Notes: generated from the letters alone by a model not told the origin. Positions 35,457 to 53,197 are shown, numbered from the stretch's first letter. The stretch: DNA of 64,000 nucleotides from Theobroma cacao (GCF_000208745.1 NC_030854.1:33543817-33607816), one strand, 5' to 3'. Numbers and translations are program-made.

Positions 35457-36054
35457 TGTAAGGAAACTATGGGAGAAGAAAAATTTTTGTTGAATTATAA
35501 CAGAGCAAACGATGACATATGATGCTCTGATATGGAGTAAAAAACTGATAAAACAGAGAAGGATTAGCTGAAGGTTCTGCACTGCTTTCATTCAACTATA
35601 AGCAAAATATTTATACAAATTATATAAGCTTAACAGCTGTTAACACAAAAGACAAGTGTTAAGCTGCATCTAAAACTAAGCATGCAAGATGACACATCAT
35701 AGACACCTGTGCAAAACACTCAACAACCAGTACAACGAAGCAAAGCCATAACAGACAAAATGATAAAGTCTCTGTTTTATATCTCTAAAACAGAGTATAC
35801 AAAGAGAGAAGGTCATACTAGTTTCATTCATATTCAACAAATATATACACAGCTTCATTAACACAAGTCATCAACAAATATAACACTTGTTAATACATGA
35901 GAAACAAGTGTAAAATATGATTATCATAGTGACATGCATAGCTACACGTAGTGGTCTTCAACACTAAGCAAACACATACAAACACGCAGGATATCCAAGT
36001 GGATTGTCACTTGTCATTTTGTCCACTTGACACATGCAAGCATTAACTCCAACA
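35457..36054. mobile_element. 598 bp solo LTR in duplication copy 2
   Basis: It starts TGTAAGGAAAC and ends TAACTCCAACA. The direct repeat CCAGT flanks it (35452-35456 and 36055-36059). The homologous place in copy 1 (about 28065-28078) reads ctaccagtaccaggtag with no insert and one CCAGT. It therefore inserted after the segmental duplication and later lost its internal part by LTR recombination, or copy 2 alone received it. There is no coding content. Two related internal halves share words such as aacagag and ttaacacaa. The TCCAACA end is Copia-like. Confidence 0.9.
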
Positions 36055-36214
36055 CCAGTACCAGGTAGCTGTAAATGATATTATCAAGCAATATATGAAT
36101 CAGCCTCTTTTTTTAAAAGAAAACTCACCGTGAGCAGGAAAGTGTTTATTCATAACATTGATTCTTAACGGACCAACAGTAGCATATTAGCACAATGATA
36201 TGCATTGTAGAGAT

Positions 36215-36871
36215 CTAGCCAATCCGAGGCACTTGAGTCACTATCCCGTCTGCATCGACAACAACCCGAACCCTACCAAAATCGAACCTCATATCGGCTA
36301 TATCTCCCTCAAACAACAGCACTGCTTTCACATTTGGATTCTCTTTCTCGATCTTCGCTGCTGCAACCTCTCCTTTCTCCCCAACCAGCTCCGGCCACGA
36401 CTCTTTACCTGTAAATTAATATGAACAAATCACAGGTAGAGCTTGTTGTTTTACATTTTATGGATGTCAGAAATGCAACGCCGGACAACAAATATAGCTT
36501 TAGGCTTCCCCCATTGAACCAGTGAAGAAAGCATAGAGCAGAGGAAAATATCACACCATTAATTTACTAATTATAGCCTTACCTGGTGGCTTAAACGGTC
36601 CGAATGAAAAACCAGCAGCATAGCCTGCACCAACAAATGTAAGCGCAGAGCCAATCGCTGCAGAACCAACAATAAGCGCATCGACAACCGACCTCCGAGA
36701 AACGCCTCCTTGGACGGCTTGATGATCTTTATTCAGCGGCTGATTCGGAGCCCTACACACAAGCTTGGAGGGCTTGATGTTGAGGCGGTGGCGCTGTGGG
36801 GATGAAGATCTTGGAATTAATGGTGCGTGGACGAAAGCTTGGTGATGAAAGAAACATGCAGTAGACGCCAT
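36215..36871 (-). CDS. Plastid/Tat-like leader fused to a potato-inhibitor-I serine protease inhibitor, copy 2
   Basis: Exon 1 is 36871-36583 and exon 2 is 36408-36215, with the same phase-1 junction as copy 1; the product is 160 residues. Leader features are kept: Ser/Arg-rich start, SRRS at 58-61, hydrophobic segment with AAIGSALTFVG. Differences from copy 1 include AAGFSFGPF for ADGFSSGPF. The inhibitor domain is complete (KESWPELVGEKGEVAAAKIE, RVRVVVD, VPRIG). Its binding loop has changed heavily to GDIADMRFDF, so the alignment gives Met at P1 and Arg at P1', the reverse of copy 1. The loop change beside a conserved scaffold suggests altered protease preference. The conserved promoter, intron and reading frame argue that both copies were maintained. 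Expression and location are untested. Confidence 0.8.
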
Positions 36872-36992
36872 TTTCCCTCTTCGCTTTGCTTTGCTCTGAG
36901 CTCTTTTCCTTGTATGTCAGTCTATTAAACTGATGTAATGAAAAATGAAAAATGAAAATTGGTCCCCTATTTATCTACTACTACGAGAAATA

Positions 36993-36998
36993 GATAAG
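36993..36998 (+). promoter_or_regulatory. I-box-like GATAAG upstream of inhibitor gene copy 2
   Basis: Counterpart of 29005-29010, about 120 bp before the minus-strand ATG. Confidence 0.35.
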
Positions 36999-37106
36999 AT
37001 TGCGAAAGGCGCTAATTGGTGTACCCCTCACCCGTTTGGCACATTTTACATGTGACCTTGAATTAATAATATCGATTCAAATTGGAAATGATCCGGGGTT
37101 GGTTGC

Positions 37107-37367
37107 TTGTTCGATTTTTTTTTTGGGCCACGTTCACTTTCACATGGCAAACGGGTGAATGAGTACAAGTTTGATGTTGATGGCTCCATTAGAGGGAAAC
37201 TGGGTCTAGCATACGACAATCAAATGTTCCCTTCATCTATTGGCATTGCCTTCACATGCAGGCTCCAAAAAACTTGTGATAGAGTCAAATTTTACGGTTG
37301 CAATTTCGTAGGTGCTGAAGAAAGATCAGAGCCCATGGGACAATCAAATATTTTCACAAGATTCTAG
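37107..37367 (+). pseudogene. Possible RNase H-like retroelement remnant, copy 2
   Basis: The counterpart of the frame at 29164-29450 (EYKFDVDGSIRGKLGLA). It carries substitutions in the RNase H-like motif and has no catalytic context. Confidence 0.3.
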
Positions 37368-37741
37368 GCCCATAAATTTGAAAAGAAACTTAATTACACA
37401 AAAATATTGCAACATTTAAGATATTAAAAAAGAAATTGAAGAAGTGGAATGAGAAGAACTTGATTTGGTTTACTGTAATTTTATATAGAAGTTAAGTGGT
37501 ACAGCAAATTGGTGTAGTTGGATTTACAAGAAGAAATTTATTTAGCTTAGCTTTGATTTATGTTAAAGATGTACCGTTGAATTGCTATGAAAAAACTTAT
37601 CACCCGCTGTCATAAAAAAGTAGGTGGTTATCAACAGTGGACCTTAAGAGGACTTGCTTGTATTCGAACCGAAATTATTCTGATATTGAGTCCAAGTGCT
37701 GAGTAATTTTTATGCTCATCCTTCAAGCATGAAAGAAAAGT

Positions 37742-38162
37742 AAGTTTAGTATACATATCTCTTATTCAAAATTTCAAGTTCAAATCTCTCTTATCTAAAT
37801 GGTATATGAATATACATTGCACCAATATTCTTGTCGATAAGTCTAAATTTGGGTAAAAGTCTCTAAGGTGATATGAATGTTCATCTTACATACCATCCGG
37901 AAATTCTATTTTATTATCATCCGTACTGTTTGTTAACTGGGTCTGAACATGTTAATTGTCAGATATACAACCAAGTGTCATCTATTAAAGCAATTACTTA
38001 GACATTTGCATCTCAATAGTAAACAATTCAATCATTGTGTTTTGGTCTTTAAAGAGAGTTTGCAGAAATTCATTCTCTCATCAAACCCAATGTCTATAAT
38101 GCAACAAGATACGGGCCATTATGAAACTGCAATTGCAAGTTATAAGCTCCAGTAATTACGCC
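37742..38162. other. Short spacer after the duplication
   Basis: No gene is recognised. It starts where the homology to copy 1 ends and runs to the 3' end of the aspartic protease pseudogene. Confidence 0.4.
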
Positions 38163-39491
38163 TTACTCCTTAGTACAGTCTGTTGGCTTGAAAGACGCAG
38201 CCTGGTTTTCAATGTCATAGCCAACCAAGAAGTTCATTTGAGCCAAGTTACCATAGATTGAAAAATCAGAAATAGTAGTGAAAGAGAAGCATGAAACACC
38301 CTCGGAAACTAAAACGAAGGTGTTCAAAGGACTCAGCTTCACATCAGCATTGGTGAAATGCACTGTGATATTTGGAACTTTGAAATCTTTTTAAGCTTCA
38401 TACCAAAGGCTCAAAGTTTCGGCTGGTGCATCAACGCGCTTTGAATCAATCTCGCTAACCACCAATGTCTCCAGTTTTAAATAAAATTCTTAAGGCAAGA
38501 CTGTTAATGTAGTTCCCGAATCGATGATAATGTTACCCTCTGTGGTTCCAAAAGAAGAGCAGGTCAATTCTAGTCTATCGTTATCAACAGTAATCGCTTT
38601 TAGGGTGAGAAAATAGAAGATATCAGGACTTTTTTAAATCAATGGAGTTGAAATAGCCCCAGAACCTGAAACAATAGCATTAGTCCCAAAATTTATTTTG
38701 CCTCTGCTAGATTCTAAACTAAATGGCACCAAGCAATAGGAGAATTTCCAGCAATCAAAGTAGCAATTTGGGAAATGAGGGAAACTCTTCCACCTCCAAG
38801 GCTAATGATGCCTGATCCATTTTCGTTTAAGGTATCTCCATCGTTGTGCCCACATCCATAGATAGTTTTAGGAAAGGCGATGGATTGGCCACTTGTAGAG
38901 CCTAGGGTCATGGTATCAACAGCGAGATCTCCCTTTGAGAATGATCAATCTCCATTAAAGATTGAATATAAGCAAGTATCATTTGCCTCAAGGGAACAAG
39001 GGGTCTGGATTATTTCTTGGCATTGCCTTGACAAGCAAGAAAACCTTTTGTAAGTTGATGACGATTTAGGGTTGAAAAGAGGAGCATCTTGTTTGTAACA
39101 CTCCGGGCAAGGCTCACATTGCGTCCAAGTAAGATCACTACCTGTGTCAGTAATAGCTAAAATCTCAAATGGTGGTGTACCGATTGATATATTCATGAGG
39201 TATTCACGCACCTTGATTAGCGATGACATCGGATTGAGCTTCATTTTTTGAGATACAACTTGGAGTGAAGTGATTGACATGAGTAGGAGATCGCTGCAGG
39301 GCATTGATTGTTCGTTGTGAGGTAGTTTCTAATTGGTTGTAGAAAGGGGACTTGGGAGAATCACGATGGATCAATTCAACACCAAAGCCGTCATTCTGAG
39401 CTTCTAAAGAAGGACGATGAGAAAAAAAGTAGCAAGAGATAATGGTTGCCAAGGCAATGCAAAAGATTGAGTGATGAATTTCAACTGCCAT
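38163..39491 (-). pseudogene. Broken CDR1-like aspartic protease, tandem copy
   Basis: The sequence parallels the intact protease at 40863-42170 over its whole length but is split between frames. The N-terminus with FGVELIHRDSPKSPFYN (39489 down) is open until a frameshift at about 39210 (IANQG, then EYLMNISIG in another frame). ITDTGSDLTWTQC is intact. A stop follows IFNGD at about 38945, and a frameshift lies after SLISQIATLIAGNSP near 38750. The second catalytic box IIIDSGTTLTVLP is present near 38520, and the C-terminus is KPTDCTKE. Both active-site Asp codons survive, but no continuous protein can be made. It is a recently decayed tandem duplicate. Confidence 0.9.
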
Positions 39492-40862
39492 GCTTGCAAG
39501 AGATACAGAAGAATAATTGTGGGGAATACATTACAAGTAGGTTTCAACAAAGCCCATACAGAGGGAAAAAATGTTGGGGTGCAATCATGTTGTGAATGTG
39601 CGAGAAACAAAGGTAAAAAGATTTCCTTTTCTGGCAAAAGGGTTGTGACCCGAATACATTAACATTAAGATGAACATGCTTTAGTTGTTCCATGCATCTT
39701 TGTTTATTCTGTTAGTCATAATTGATATTATCATTTGGCTTGAATGCTTTTCTTATTAAGTTGATCTTTGATTACAATGACAACTCTTATTTGGATTCAT
39801 CAAATCTGACATTTATATTCAATACCAAATTGGATAATTGTTTCCCTTTCCATATATATAATTCTTTAATCGTAGCAATCTTAGCACAAAATTACCAAAT
39901 TTTATCACTGTAATTTACTCTTTTTACTTCCATTTCACTGTAATTTTATTGCACAATTACCTAAGTCAATGTATAATTATTGGGTAATATCAATAAACAC
40001 TTATTTAGCCTACTTACCTAGGAAAAAAAATATAATTAACACTAGTTTGTTACTATGTTGCAATATTATGTAGATATTAAAGTATTCACAAGTGTATGGT
40101 ATTCAAATTTCAATGCTTAAATGCCATATTTACAATGTTTTAATATTGAATCAATACCATACATATAAAAGAATGAACAATAAATAATCAAGATTCATGC
40201 CGTATATATATAGGAATGAACAATGTAATAATCAAGATTCATTTAATAATTACCTAACAAATACCTAACTTAAGTCAATATTTAATTGTTAGATAATATC
40301 AATAAACACTTATTTATAGAAGGTACTCACTCAAAAACAAATATATTGTTAATATTAATTTTTTACTAAGTTGTGATATTATATGGATATTAAAGTTGAG
40401 TCTAAATTATATTACTAACTTCTTTCAAACTTTCTCTATGTTTTCATATTATAATTTTTAATATATATATACACACACATCTTTTGGTATTAAAATTTAT
40501 AGTAATTTATCAATGTTAAAAAATTTTTCATAAAAAATATCGAGCTAGAGATTTGTACATTTAAAGGATTTTCTTTTTCGCACATAGCAATAAAAATTTA
40601 TTTAATGAACAAAAAGTAAAGGAGGGAGCCAAAACCTTATTATGTTCAAAGGAATTTAAATCAGACCAAAAGAGAAAATAAAAAAAAGAAGTAAATAAAG
40701 AGAGAAATTAGAAAGAGAGACAGCGATCTGAATAACATAGAGAATATCATTAGAAACAACAAACTTGAAAGTACATGTGCTGATAACAAAGGAAATCAAC
40801 TAGTGATTAACAATATGTAACATAACATAGAAAGCTACAAAGACATTGCAGAAGATGCAAAG
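39492..40862. other. AT-rich spacer between the protease gene and its pseudogene
   Basis: No gene. It contains two diverged copies of a unit of about 280 bp: about 39950-40090 and about 40230-40400 share taatatcaataaacacttattta, cut here to phrases such as tcaataaacacttattta, and gatattaaagt. The short word aatcaagattcat also recurs. Part of it would be promoter for the pseudogene-facing side, but no motif is convincing. Confidence 0.5.
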
Positions 40863-42170
40863 CTAATTCTTGGAGCAATCGGTGGGCTTAAACGAGACGG
40901 TCTGCTTCTCAGTATCATAGCCAACCAAGAAATTCATCTGTGCCAGGTTACCATAGATTGCAAAACCCTGAAGAGAACTGAAGGTAAAGCACGAAACTGT
41001 GTCTGAAACCAAGACGAAGGTGTTCAATGGCGCCAACTTCACATCAGCATTAGTGAAATGAATTGTAATGTTTGGAACTGCGAAGTCAGTTGTAGCATCG
41101 TAGCATAAACTCAAACCTTGGGGACCATCGACCCTCCTTGCCTTAATCTGGCTAGCCACGGCTGATTCAAATTCTGAGTAAAAATCTTCTGGTAAGAGAG
41201 TCAATGTAGTGCCTGAATCAATGATGATGTTACCGTCATCTGTTCCCAAAGAAGAACCTGTAAACTTTATTCTCTTGCTCCCAACACTGACTGCCTCCAG
41301 GGTGAGGAAGTAGAAAGTGGATGGGAATTTTTTAGTCAATGGAGTAGAAACAACCCCAGCGCCTGAAACAATAGCATCAGTACCAAAGTTCATTTTGTTT
41401 GATTCTCCTGCGTCGGAGAGAGGCAACAAGCAGTATGAGAATTTGCCAGCTATGGAAGTTCCCAATTGCGAAATAAGTGAAACATCACCACCTCCAAGGC
41501 CAATGATGCCTGAGGTATTCTCATCGAAAGTCCCATCATTGTTGTGGCCACATCCAATGATTGTATTCCGAAAAGCTACGGGGCGACCCGTTGTTGACGG
41601 TAAGGTGAGTGTATCAGCAGCAACATCACCATTTGAAAAAGAGTTATCACCATATGTGACTGAATATCGGCAAGTGTTGTTACTAGAACAAGAGCTTCCC
41701 TCAAGATTCTCACATTGGCTTGCACTGCAAGAAAAGGTTCGGAAAGTGGATGATTTGCTAGGATCAAAAAGAGGAGCATCTTGCCGGAAACACTGGGAAC
41801 AAGGCTTGCATTGAGTCCAAATAAGATCACTTCCTGTATCAGCAATAGCAACAATATCAAAAGCTGGGGTACCGATGGATACATTCATCAGGTATTCTCC
41901 CGAATCGGCAATAAGATCAGCGTCTACCGCCTTTGTTGAGATAGAACTCGGCTTGAATCGATGTGCACGATAGAAGGAACGACGCAGGGCATTGGCTACG
42001 CGATTGGAGGCAGTTTCCAAGGGATTGTACAAAGGAGACTTCGGGGAGTCACGGTGGATTAACTCAACACTAAAACCACCCTTCTGAGCCTCAATAAGGC
42101 AGAAACAAGAGAGAACAAGGATGGCGAAACCAATAAAGAACATAGAGGTAGTATTGGCAGTAGCTGCCAT
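40863..42170 (-). CDS. CDR1-like apoplastic aspartic protease (pepsin A1 family)
   Basis: Intronless, 435 residues, normal for the family. Residues 1-28 form a signal peptide (FFIGFAILVLSCFCLIEA). A prosegment follows with the FSVELIHRDSPKSPLYN box. Catalytic Asp111 lies in ADTGSDLIWTQC and Asp318 in IIIDSGTTLTLLP. The insert after the first active site has the Cys-rich pattern CKPCSQCF...CSASQC...CSSNNTC, typical of nepenthesin/CDR1-type proteases. CDR1 in Arabidopsis acts in the apoplast and releases an elicitor of disease resistance; a similar role is inferred only from family membership. The mature protein probably starts near residue 88. A TATA box lies about 60 bp upstream. A decayed tandem copy follows at 38163-39491. 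Confidence 0.93.
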   Translation of the reverse strand: MAATANTTSMFFIGFAILVLSCFCLIEAQKGGFSVELIHRDSPKSPLYNPLETASNRVANALRRSFYRAHRFKPSSISTKAVDADLIADSGEYLMNVSIGTPAFDIVAIADTGSDLIWTQCKPCSQCFRQDAPLFDPSKSSTFRTFSCSASQCENLEGSSCSSNNTCRYSVTYGDNSFSNGDVAADTLTLPSTTGRPVAFRNTIIGCGHNNDGTFDENTSGIIGLGGGDVSLISQLGTSIAGKFSYCLLPLSDAGESNKMNFGTDAIVSGAGVVSTPLTKKFPSTFYFLTLEAVSVGSKRIKFTGSSLGTDDGNIIIDSGTTLTLLPEDFYSEFESAVASQIKARRVDGPQGLSLCYDATTDFAVPNITIHFTNADVKLAPLNTFVLVSDTVSCFTFSSLQGFAIYGNLAQMNFLVGYDTEKQTVSFKPTDCSKN

Positions 42171-42229
42171 CGTTACAAGAAAGATAACTTGAGAGGATTG
42201 GTGCTATGGGTGCCCGTAGTTGTGGTCAA

Positions 42230-42235
42230 TTTATA
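42230..42235 (-). promoter_or_regulatory. TATA box of the CDR1-like gene
   Basis: On the minus strand the sequence reads ctataaatt, about 60 bp before the ATG at 42170. Position and motif agree with a plant TATA box and a leader of about 30 bp. Confidence 0.55.
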
Positions 42236-45067
42236 GGATCGGAAAGAGATGGACTAATTAAGACAAAACTAAATTAAAGACTGAAAAAATTAAGGAATAA
42301 TTTATGGTAAAATGTGCAAAAGACAGTCAACTTCCCTTCATGGTGCGATGAATATATACTGCCAGATACATTTTTTCATGCATTTCCTTTCTGGATTAAA
42401 GTCTTTTGAGATTCTATATAACCATCAACTCTTAAAGACGAAAAAAAAAATTTCTCTGTTTCTCTCTTGTAATAATTAATAATTTTTCCATCTGTAGATG
42501 CCCCCAGATTCTCTGTTTGACTCTGCCAAATAATATTCCACATAACCTTTAAACGCATATATAATTGAAAATTTGGTTAATTTCCATCTTTGATGCATGA
42601 ATTCTTAAATTACAATCTAACCATGAAATTGATCTTATGGGAAAGACCTTTTGACTTTGATAACTGAAAATATTTTGTGATTGATTCCCATGATTTGTAG
42701 TATGAATTTTCTGTGTCGAAATGCAATGGGAACAGGGAATATATCTTCATTGCGTTCATACCTATGAATTTATGTGGCAAATAGGGGTATTAATGATGTT
42801 AAAGAAATTGAAAAATCATGCCGGTTGATAACAATTAAACGTGATTAACCTCTAAATTAGTAATTAATCTTGATGGGATTTTGTTTCTTTCTTTCTTTTT
42901 GGCGAATTAATTAAAACGTTGAAGATAAAAAAAAGCAGAATCCAAATACACAAAAAGATATTTAAAAAGCAAATTAAGAAGGTAACCATAGAAAGAATCG
43001 CTCGGCTTTTGGAAATTTTTGACGAAAATCTAGAAATATAAAAACTTTATTATTTTGCTTGTATATTTAATTATGTATCTACTTTTGACTTAACATTAAC
43101 TGTAGAGAGGAGAAACCAATAAAACCTAGGAAGCATAATGTAGCTGTGTAGGGCAGGCATCGTCACTATCAACAATCCATTAAGACCTTAAATGTTATAA
43201 TTTTAAAAAATAATAATAATTTTTATTATAAATAAAAATTACAATATATCAAACTCATGAGTATTACAAAAAATACACATGGACTCATTTGAGTAATAAA
43301 TAAATTAGAATTCTATCATCAACTAAACCCTAATTCTGCACAATTATGTTGGCAAGATTTTAAATTGTATTGATTTTATCTTTTTAAAGAACATTGGGCA
43401 AACGTTTTCTGTATTATCTTTCTCCTGAATGGTGTATACCCTTAAAGCATTTCATAAAGGAATGTCTGAAACAGAAAAACAAAAGAAAATCTTCTGGAAA
43501 AGATTGAAAACTAGAATCCCATTGATCAATAAGCTAAAAGGGCATAGAATTTTCATTTATTTATTACTCAAATGAGTCAATGTGTATTTTTATCCAAAAG
43601 CAAAAAAAGTTGAACTCCCTATGGGTTGCATTTGTTTGTATTGATCATTATTAGTATTGATTTTATTTTGAATTGATTTGTTTGATCATCATTTTGAATT
43701 TAGGGAGATCTCCTTGTAAAAAGTAGAGGGAACTTAAGCCTATATACTTCCTAATAAGATATATTGGCTCAAAATCACCCCCTAGTCTTAATTTGTTTGG
43801 TAAGTGAGAAAGTGAGAGAAAGTCATAAAAGAAACCTGAAAAATCTCAAATCTTTTTTTTTTTTAAATTAAACAAGCAAAAAATAAAAAATTTATTAAAA
43901 ACAGTTTTTATTGTTTATTTAAAAAAATAATTAAAAACTTAACACCGTTACCTCTTTTACGAATAAAAGTAAAACACAAAATTTTATATGAGAAAAAAAA
44001 CAAAAAATTCTAAAAAAATTTACCTTAATCTTAACTTCTCTTTAATATTGTTGATATTTATTTATTTATAGAATATACAAATATTTTAAATAACTTTTTA
44101 ATTTAACAATCAAAATATTTAAATAAAATCTCATTTATGTGTTAAAATATATAACTTATTTTGTACATGCAATGATTATTAATTTAGAATTGATCCAAAA
44201 TTAGACTTTTACGATCCAATCTGTTGATAAGGGACGAGGTGAGTAATTATTTAAGACCATAAACTATCTGGAAAATGTCAATTTTTATAAAATTTAGACC
44301 ATGAACCTCTCCGTATCGTCTTAAAATCAATCCAAATCCATCAATTCAAGAAAAGTCATAAGACAAGACTCTAAAATGGATCGATCCAAGTGAGTTTGAT
44401 CTAATGCTCACTCCTATGCCAGGCTCCAATTCCAAGTTGACAAGAATTCTTGGAACTTACTGTCCCAAAAAAATTGAAAAAAATAAAGAACATAGCTATA
44501 GTAGGATTAAAGAGGAAGGACAACCTAATGATCCAACCATTAAAGCTTACCATTCCTCCTTGGGAGCTTCCGACTTATATTTTGAAAACATTAGCAGTTT
44601 CTATCAAGTGCAAATTTGCATCTTAACCAACATACTGTCCATTGATTCAAGCAATCAAACTGTAAACAGTACAGTTAAATCAAATTGTAGATGATATGAA
44701 TCACCTTGCTTACAAACGATTGAGCCAAGAGAGTCCAATATCACAATTTAAGAATGTCAATGCAGCTTCACACTTGCAAACAACTCTTATGGATCACCAG
44801 TTGCTACTACATCTACATCAACTCGAAATCAAGTCAGATTTCATCCTTCGAACTGCCGTTATGTTTCAGATTCACAAGAACTTGCATCATGGGGTCACAT
44901 GGGGCCTGCTCCAACACCCAGGTCTTAACCCAAATCCCAAATCCGAGCTCATATCTTTAACTAAAGACAAGTATTGCTTTGCCCTTTTTTTTTTTTGCAT
45001 GAACATACATACTCTTCAACATGGAGAGATATTCTATCATTACTTTCTTATTGTCTAGCTACAATCA
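42236..45067. other. Intergenic region between the CDR1-like gene and AUG7
   Basis: AT-rich with no recognised gene. Plus-strand frames at 44404-44694 and 44696-45058 have no known domain. The 3' UTR of AUG7 should lie just below 45068. Confidence 0.45.
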
Positions 45068-50368
<5,301 letters not shown>

Positions 50369-51957
50369 TTTCCTTTTCTTTTCTGGTTTTTCCAAGTTGA
50401 GAAGAATGGAAAATGCCGAAACGGGAATTCGACGAAATTTGAAAAAGAAAAGAAATTGAAAAGGAACGTTTAAATTATGGTCCGTTTGGTAACATAGTTA
50501 ACTCTAATCGGGTCGGGATCAATCCCTCGAGGCTCAAAGCCCAAAGGCTAGTTTAAGTTTTCTGAAGGGATCCATGTGCAAACTTGAGTTGGGCCTAGTT
50601 TTGGGTTCAGGGAGTGAAATAATATAAAGTTCATAAATAAAAATTGAATATCTCATACCTCATATTTTCCAGAGTGGTGGGCTATCTCGGTCTTGATACT
50701 TTTCATAGGAATTTCAGAAATTTGTAAAAAATTAAATAAATTCTGATGTTACTTATCACAATTTATTTTTTTAATCAAAAAATATACTTATTAAATATAA
50801 GAAGATTTTTATTTATAAATCTACAACTCACTCCATCGTGTGGTATTATCAAAACTAGGATCAATGCCGCATCCTTAAAATTCCATTCGCTCCATGATGA
50901 TGGAGTCCTATCATTCCTTATTGATGATTAGAGGCCCCTCCTGATTGAGGCTGAAGCAACTTCCTTGAATCAAGCCTTTGCATAACTGCATAAAGGTGCC
51001 ATTGGAAGTGCTGATAGTTGCTTGATGAAGTTGCAACTGGTAGATGTGAGTAGTACATTGTTGTTGGTTATACACACACGCAAGCGTACGTGTCACACAA
51101 GTAGTATAATAGTAAGTAAGTATCGTTTCTTCAGGGAATTGTATCAAAACTCTTATTAATTACTAAAATTTAACACCCTAATCTTATTCAAGTAAATCTA
51201 ATTTTACAAATTAATTAAAATTGAAATTAAAGCAACAAGCTAAATTAATGAATTAATGCTAAAGAATTTCTAGAAGTTCAGTAAAATGGAGCCTAAGACT
51301 ATGGAAGTACTTTACTTTTCATTTGGATTTAATTTCACTATTTATACTTATATCAATGTGTTGGTTGGTAGCTTAGAGTCCAAATTTATCTACAATTCTT
51401 TGTTGAGATATTGTAAACATACCTATCTGAGCTAATTTTTCATATGTCTATATTGATTAATTAAGGTAGGTTCACTAAGCTTATACCATAATCTTGGCTA
51501 CATATGGTATTTAGGTATATTTTTATCTTAAATACTAATAATCAAATCACCTATGCATTAAGTGAAATAAACACATGCTATTCAAATCCTTGGTCTATTC
51601 TAAATTCCTTTTATCAAGTTGCATTTAGTGACCCAACTCAATCCAATTGTTGATCAAATAATTCGAAGCAACAGGCATTGATTTGAAATAAACAACACAA
51701 TACCCATTAATTATAATACTCTGTACTTTGATATGGTGATTAATAAAGCTTATCGGATGCCAATTGAGGTTAATTATAATGTTTAAAAGTGATGAAAAAT
51801 GAAAGAAAGAGTTTGTGATAAAATATTCTGCACGCGATGAAGTAATAATAAAATAATAATATTTTTATCGAGAAAGAATTTGCGAGAAAAAAAAAACTGA
51901 TTTGGAAGTGAATTGAGGCATAATAAGGTAATTTGGGTACCAAGGAGATAAGAGGAG
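50369..51957. other. Spacer upstream of AUG7
   Basis: No gene is seen. The first 150 bp upstream of the AUG7 ATG would be its promoter. The rest is AT-rich with short frames only. Confidence 0.45.
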
Positions 51958-53138
51958 TGTGAGACCTCGAACTCTATAGACCCGTAACTAGCAGTAGACG
52001 CGATAACACAGATCAGGGGTAATTTCGTTATTTCTCATGGTGAGCTCCTGGAAGTAGCTCTCAAATGTTATTAAGGTCTAAATAGACCTAAGGAATAAAT
52101 GAATGATGGTAAAATAAATGAAAAAGATAGAAATACTGATAAATTTCACTTAAGGGCAAAGCGATCATTTTGCATCTCGAGTCGAAATTTTTAAGTTTTC
52201 ATGAACTCGAGTATTTCTAGACTATTAAGGACTTTGTTTCAGTGTCAAAAAAGTAAAAAGATTATATAAAGGTAAAGGGAAGACAAAGTGACCTTGTTAA
52301 GGGTATTTTGGTCATTTCGTGAGAAATTGGATAAACATTAGGCATAAATATCTAAGTTTCTAGCAACTTCTTCTTCTTTTTCCCTTCTCACGTTTTCTCA
52401 CATTCCATGGAAGTTTGATTTGAAACCTCCATAAATTTTCTCAAGTTAATCCTAATTTTCATGCTTTTTTGCACCTTTTTACAAAGTCATTTGTGCTCTT
52501 TTACTCTTTCACCTTAAAACCCTCAAAAGCCTTTCCTTAATACTTTCTCTCACTAGCTGGATGTTCTAGGGAGAGAAAGAAAGATTTTTCACAATAGTTT
52601 GAAAGCTTTTGAAAAGGAATTCAATTACAAAGCTACCAAGGTGAGTAATGAAACTGAGTTGATTTTTAAGTTGTTGAGAATGGCTAGTGGTTAGATTTAT
52701 GAGTATTTTGTAGTTGAGGTGGTTTATTCATTTTAGTGTGACTATAATAGTGAAAATAGATATCCACTTAATGGTAGTTGGAAGCTAGCTAGGAATAACT
52801 AGTAGAACATGATTTAGGAGATAGCTTTTAGAATTATTGTTATGTGAATTGAGTTGATTTGTGATGCTATTATGTGTAATAGGTTCCAACGAGACCCCAC
52901 ATCTCCATTCAGACCATTAGTGGGAGTTGGAGTCGATTTAAGAATCAGCGAGGACCAGTGAATGAATTTGCATTAAAATGCTTTGGGGTAAATGCACATA
53001 TGTTTGAATGATTTACTTGAAAAGTTTTAATTGTCTTTTTCTTTAAAATGTATACGATAACAAGCTCTTGATAAAATTTTTGTGTTGCGAAAATGTGACT
53101 GCGATGAGTCCACGTACTTTGTTATTATGTTGATATAC

Positions 53139-53197
<59 letters not shown>

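Larger units (their letters stand above)
34870..37741. repeat. Segmental duplication, copy 2
   Basis: Partner of 27189-29838 in the same orientation. It differs by the 598 bp solo LTR at 35457-36054, loss of the pseudo-exon side, a deletion of about 80 bp around 37040, and scattered substitutions. Homology stops at about 37741, within sequence that in copy 1 runs on into the Copia gag region. Confidence 0.85.

Noticed and set aside
44404..45058. Two consecutive plus-strand frames upstream of the AUG7 3' end
   Set aside because: No similarity to any family I recognise and composition like intergenic DNA.
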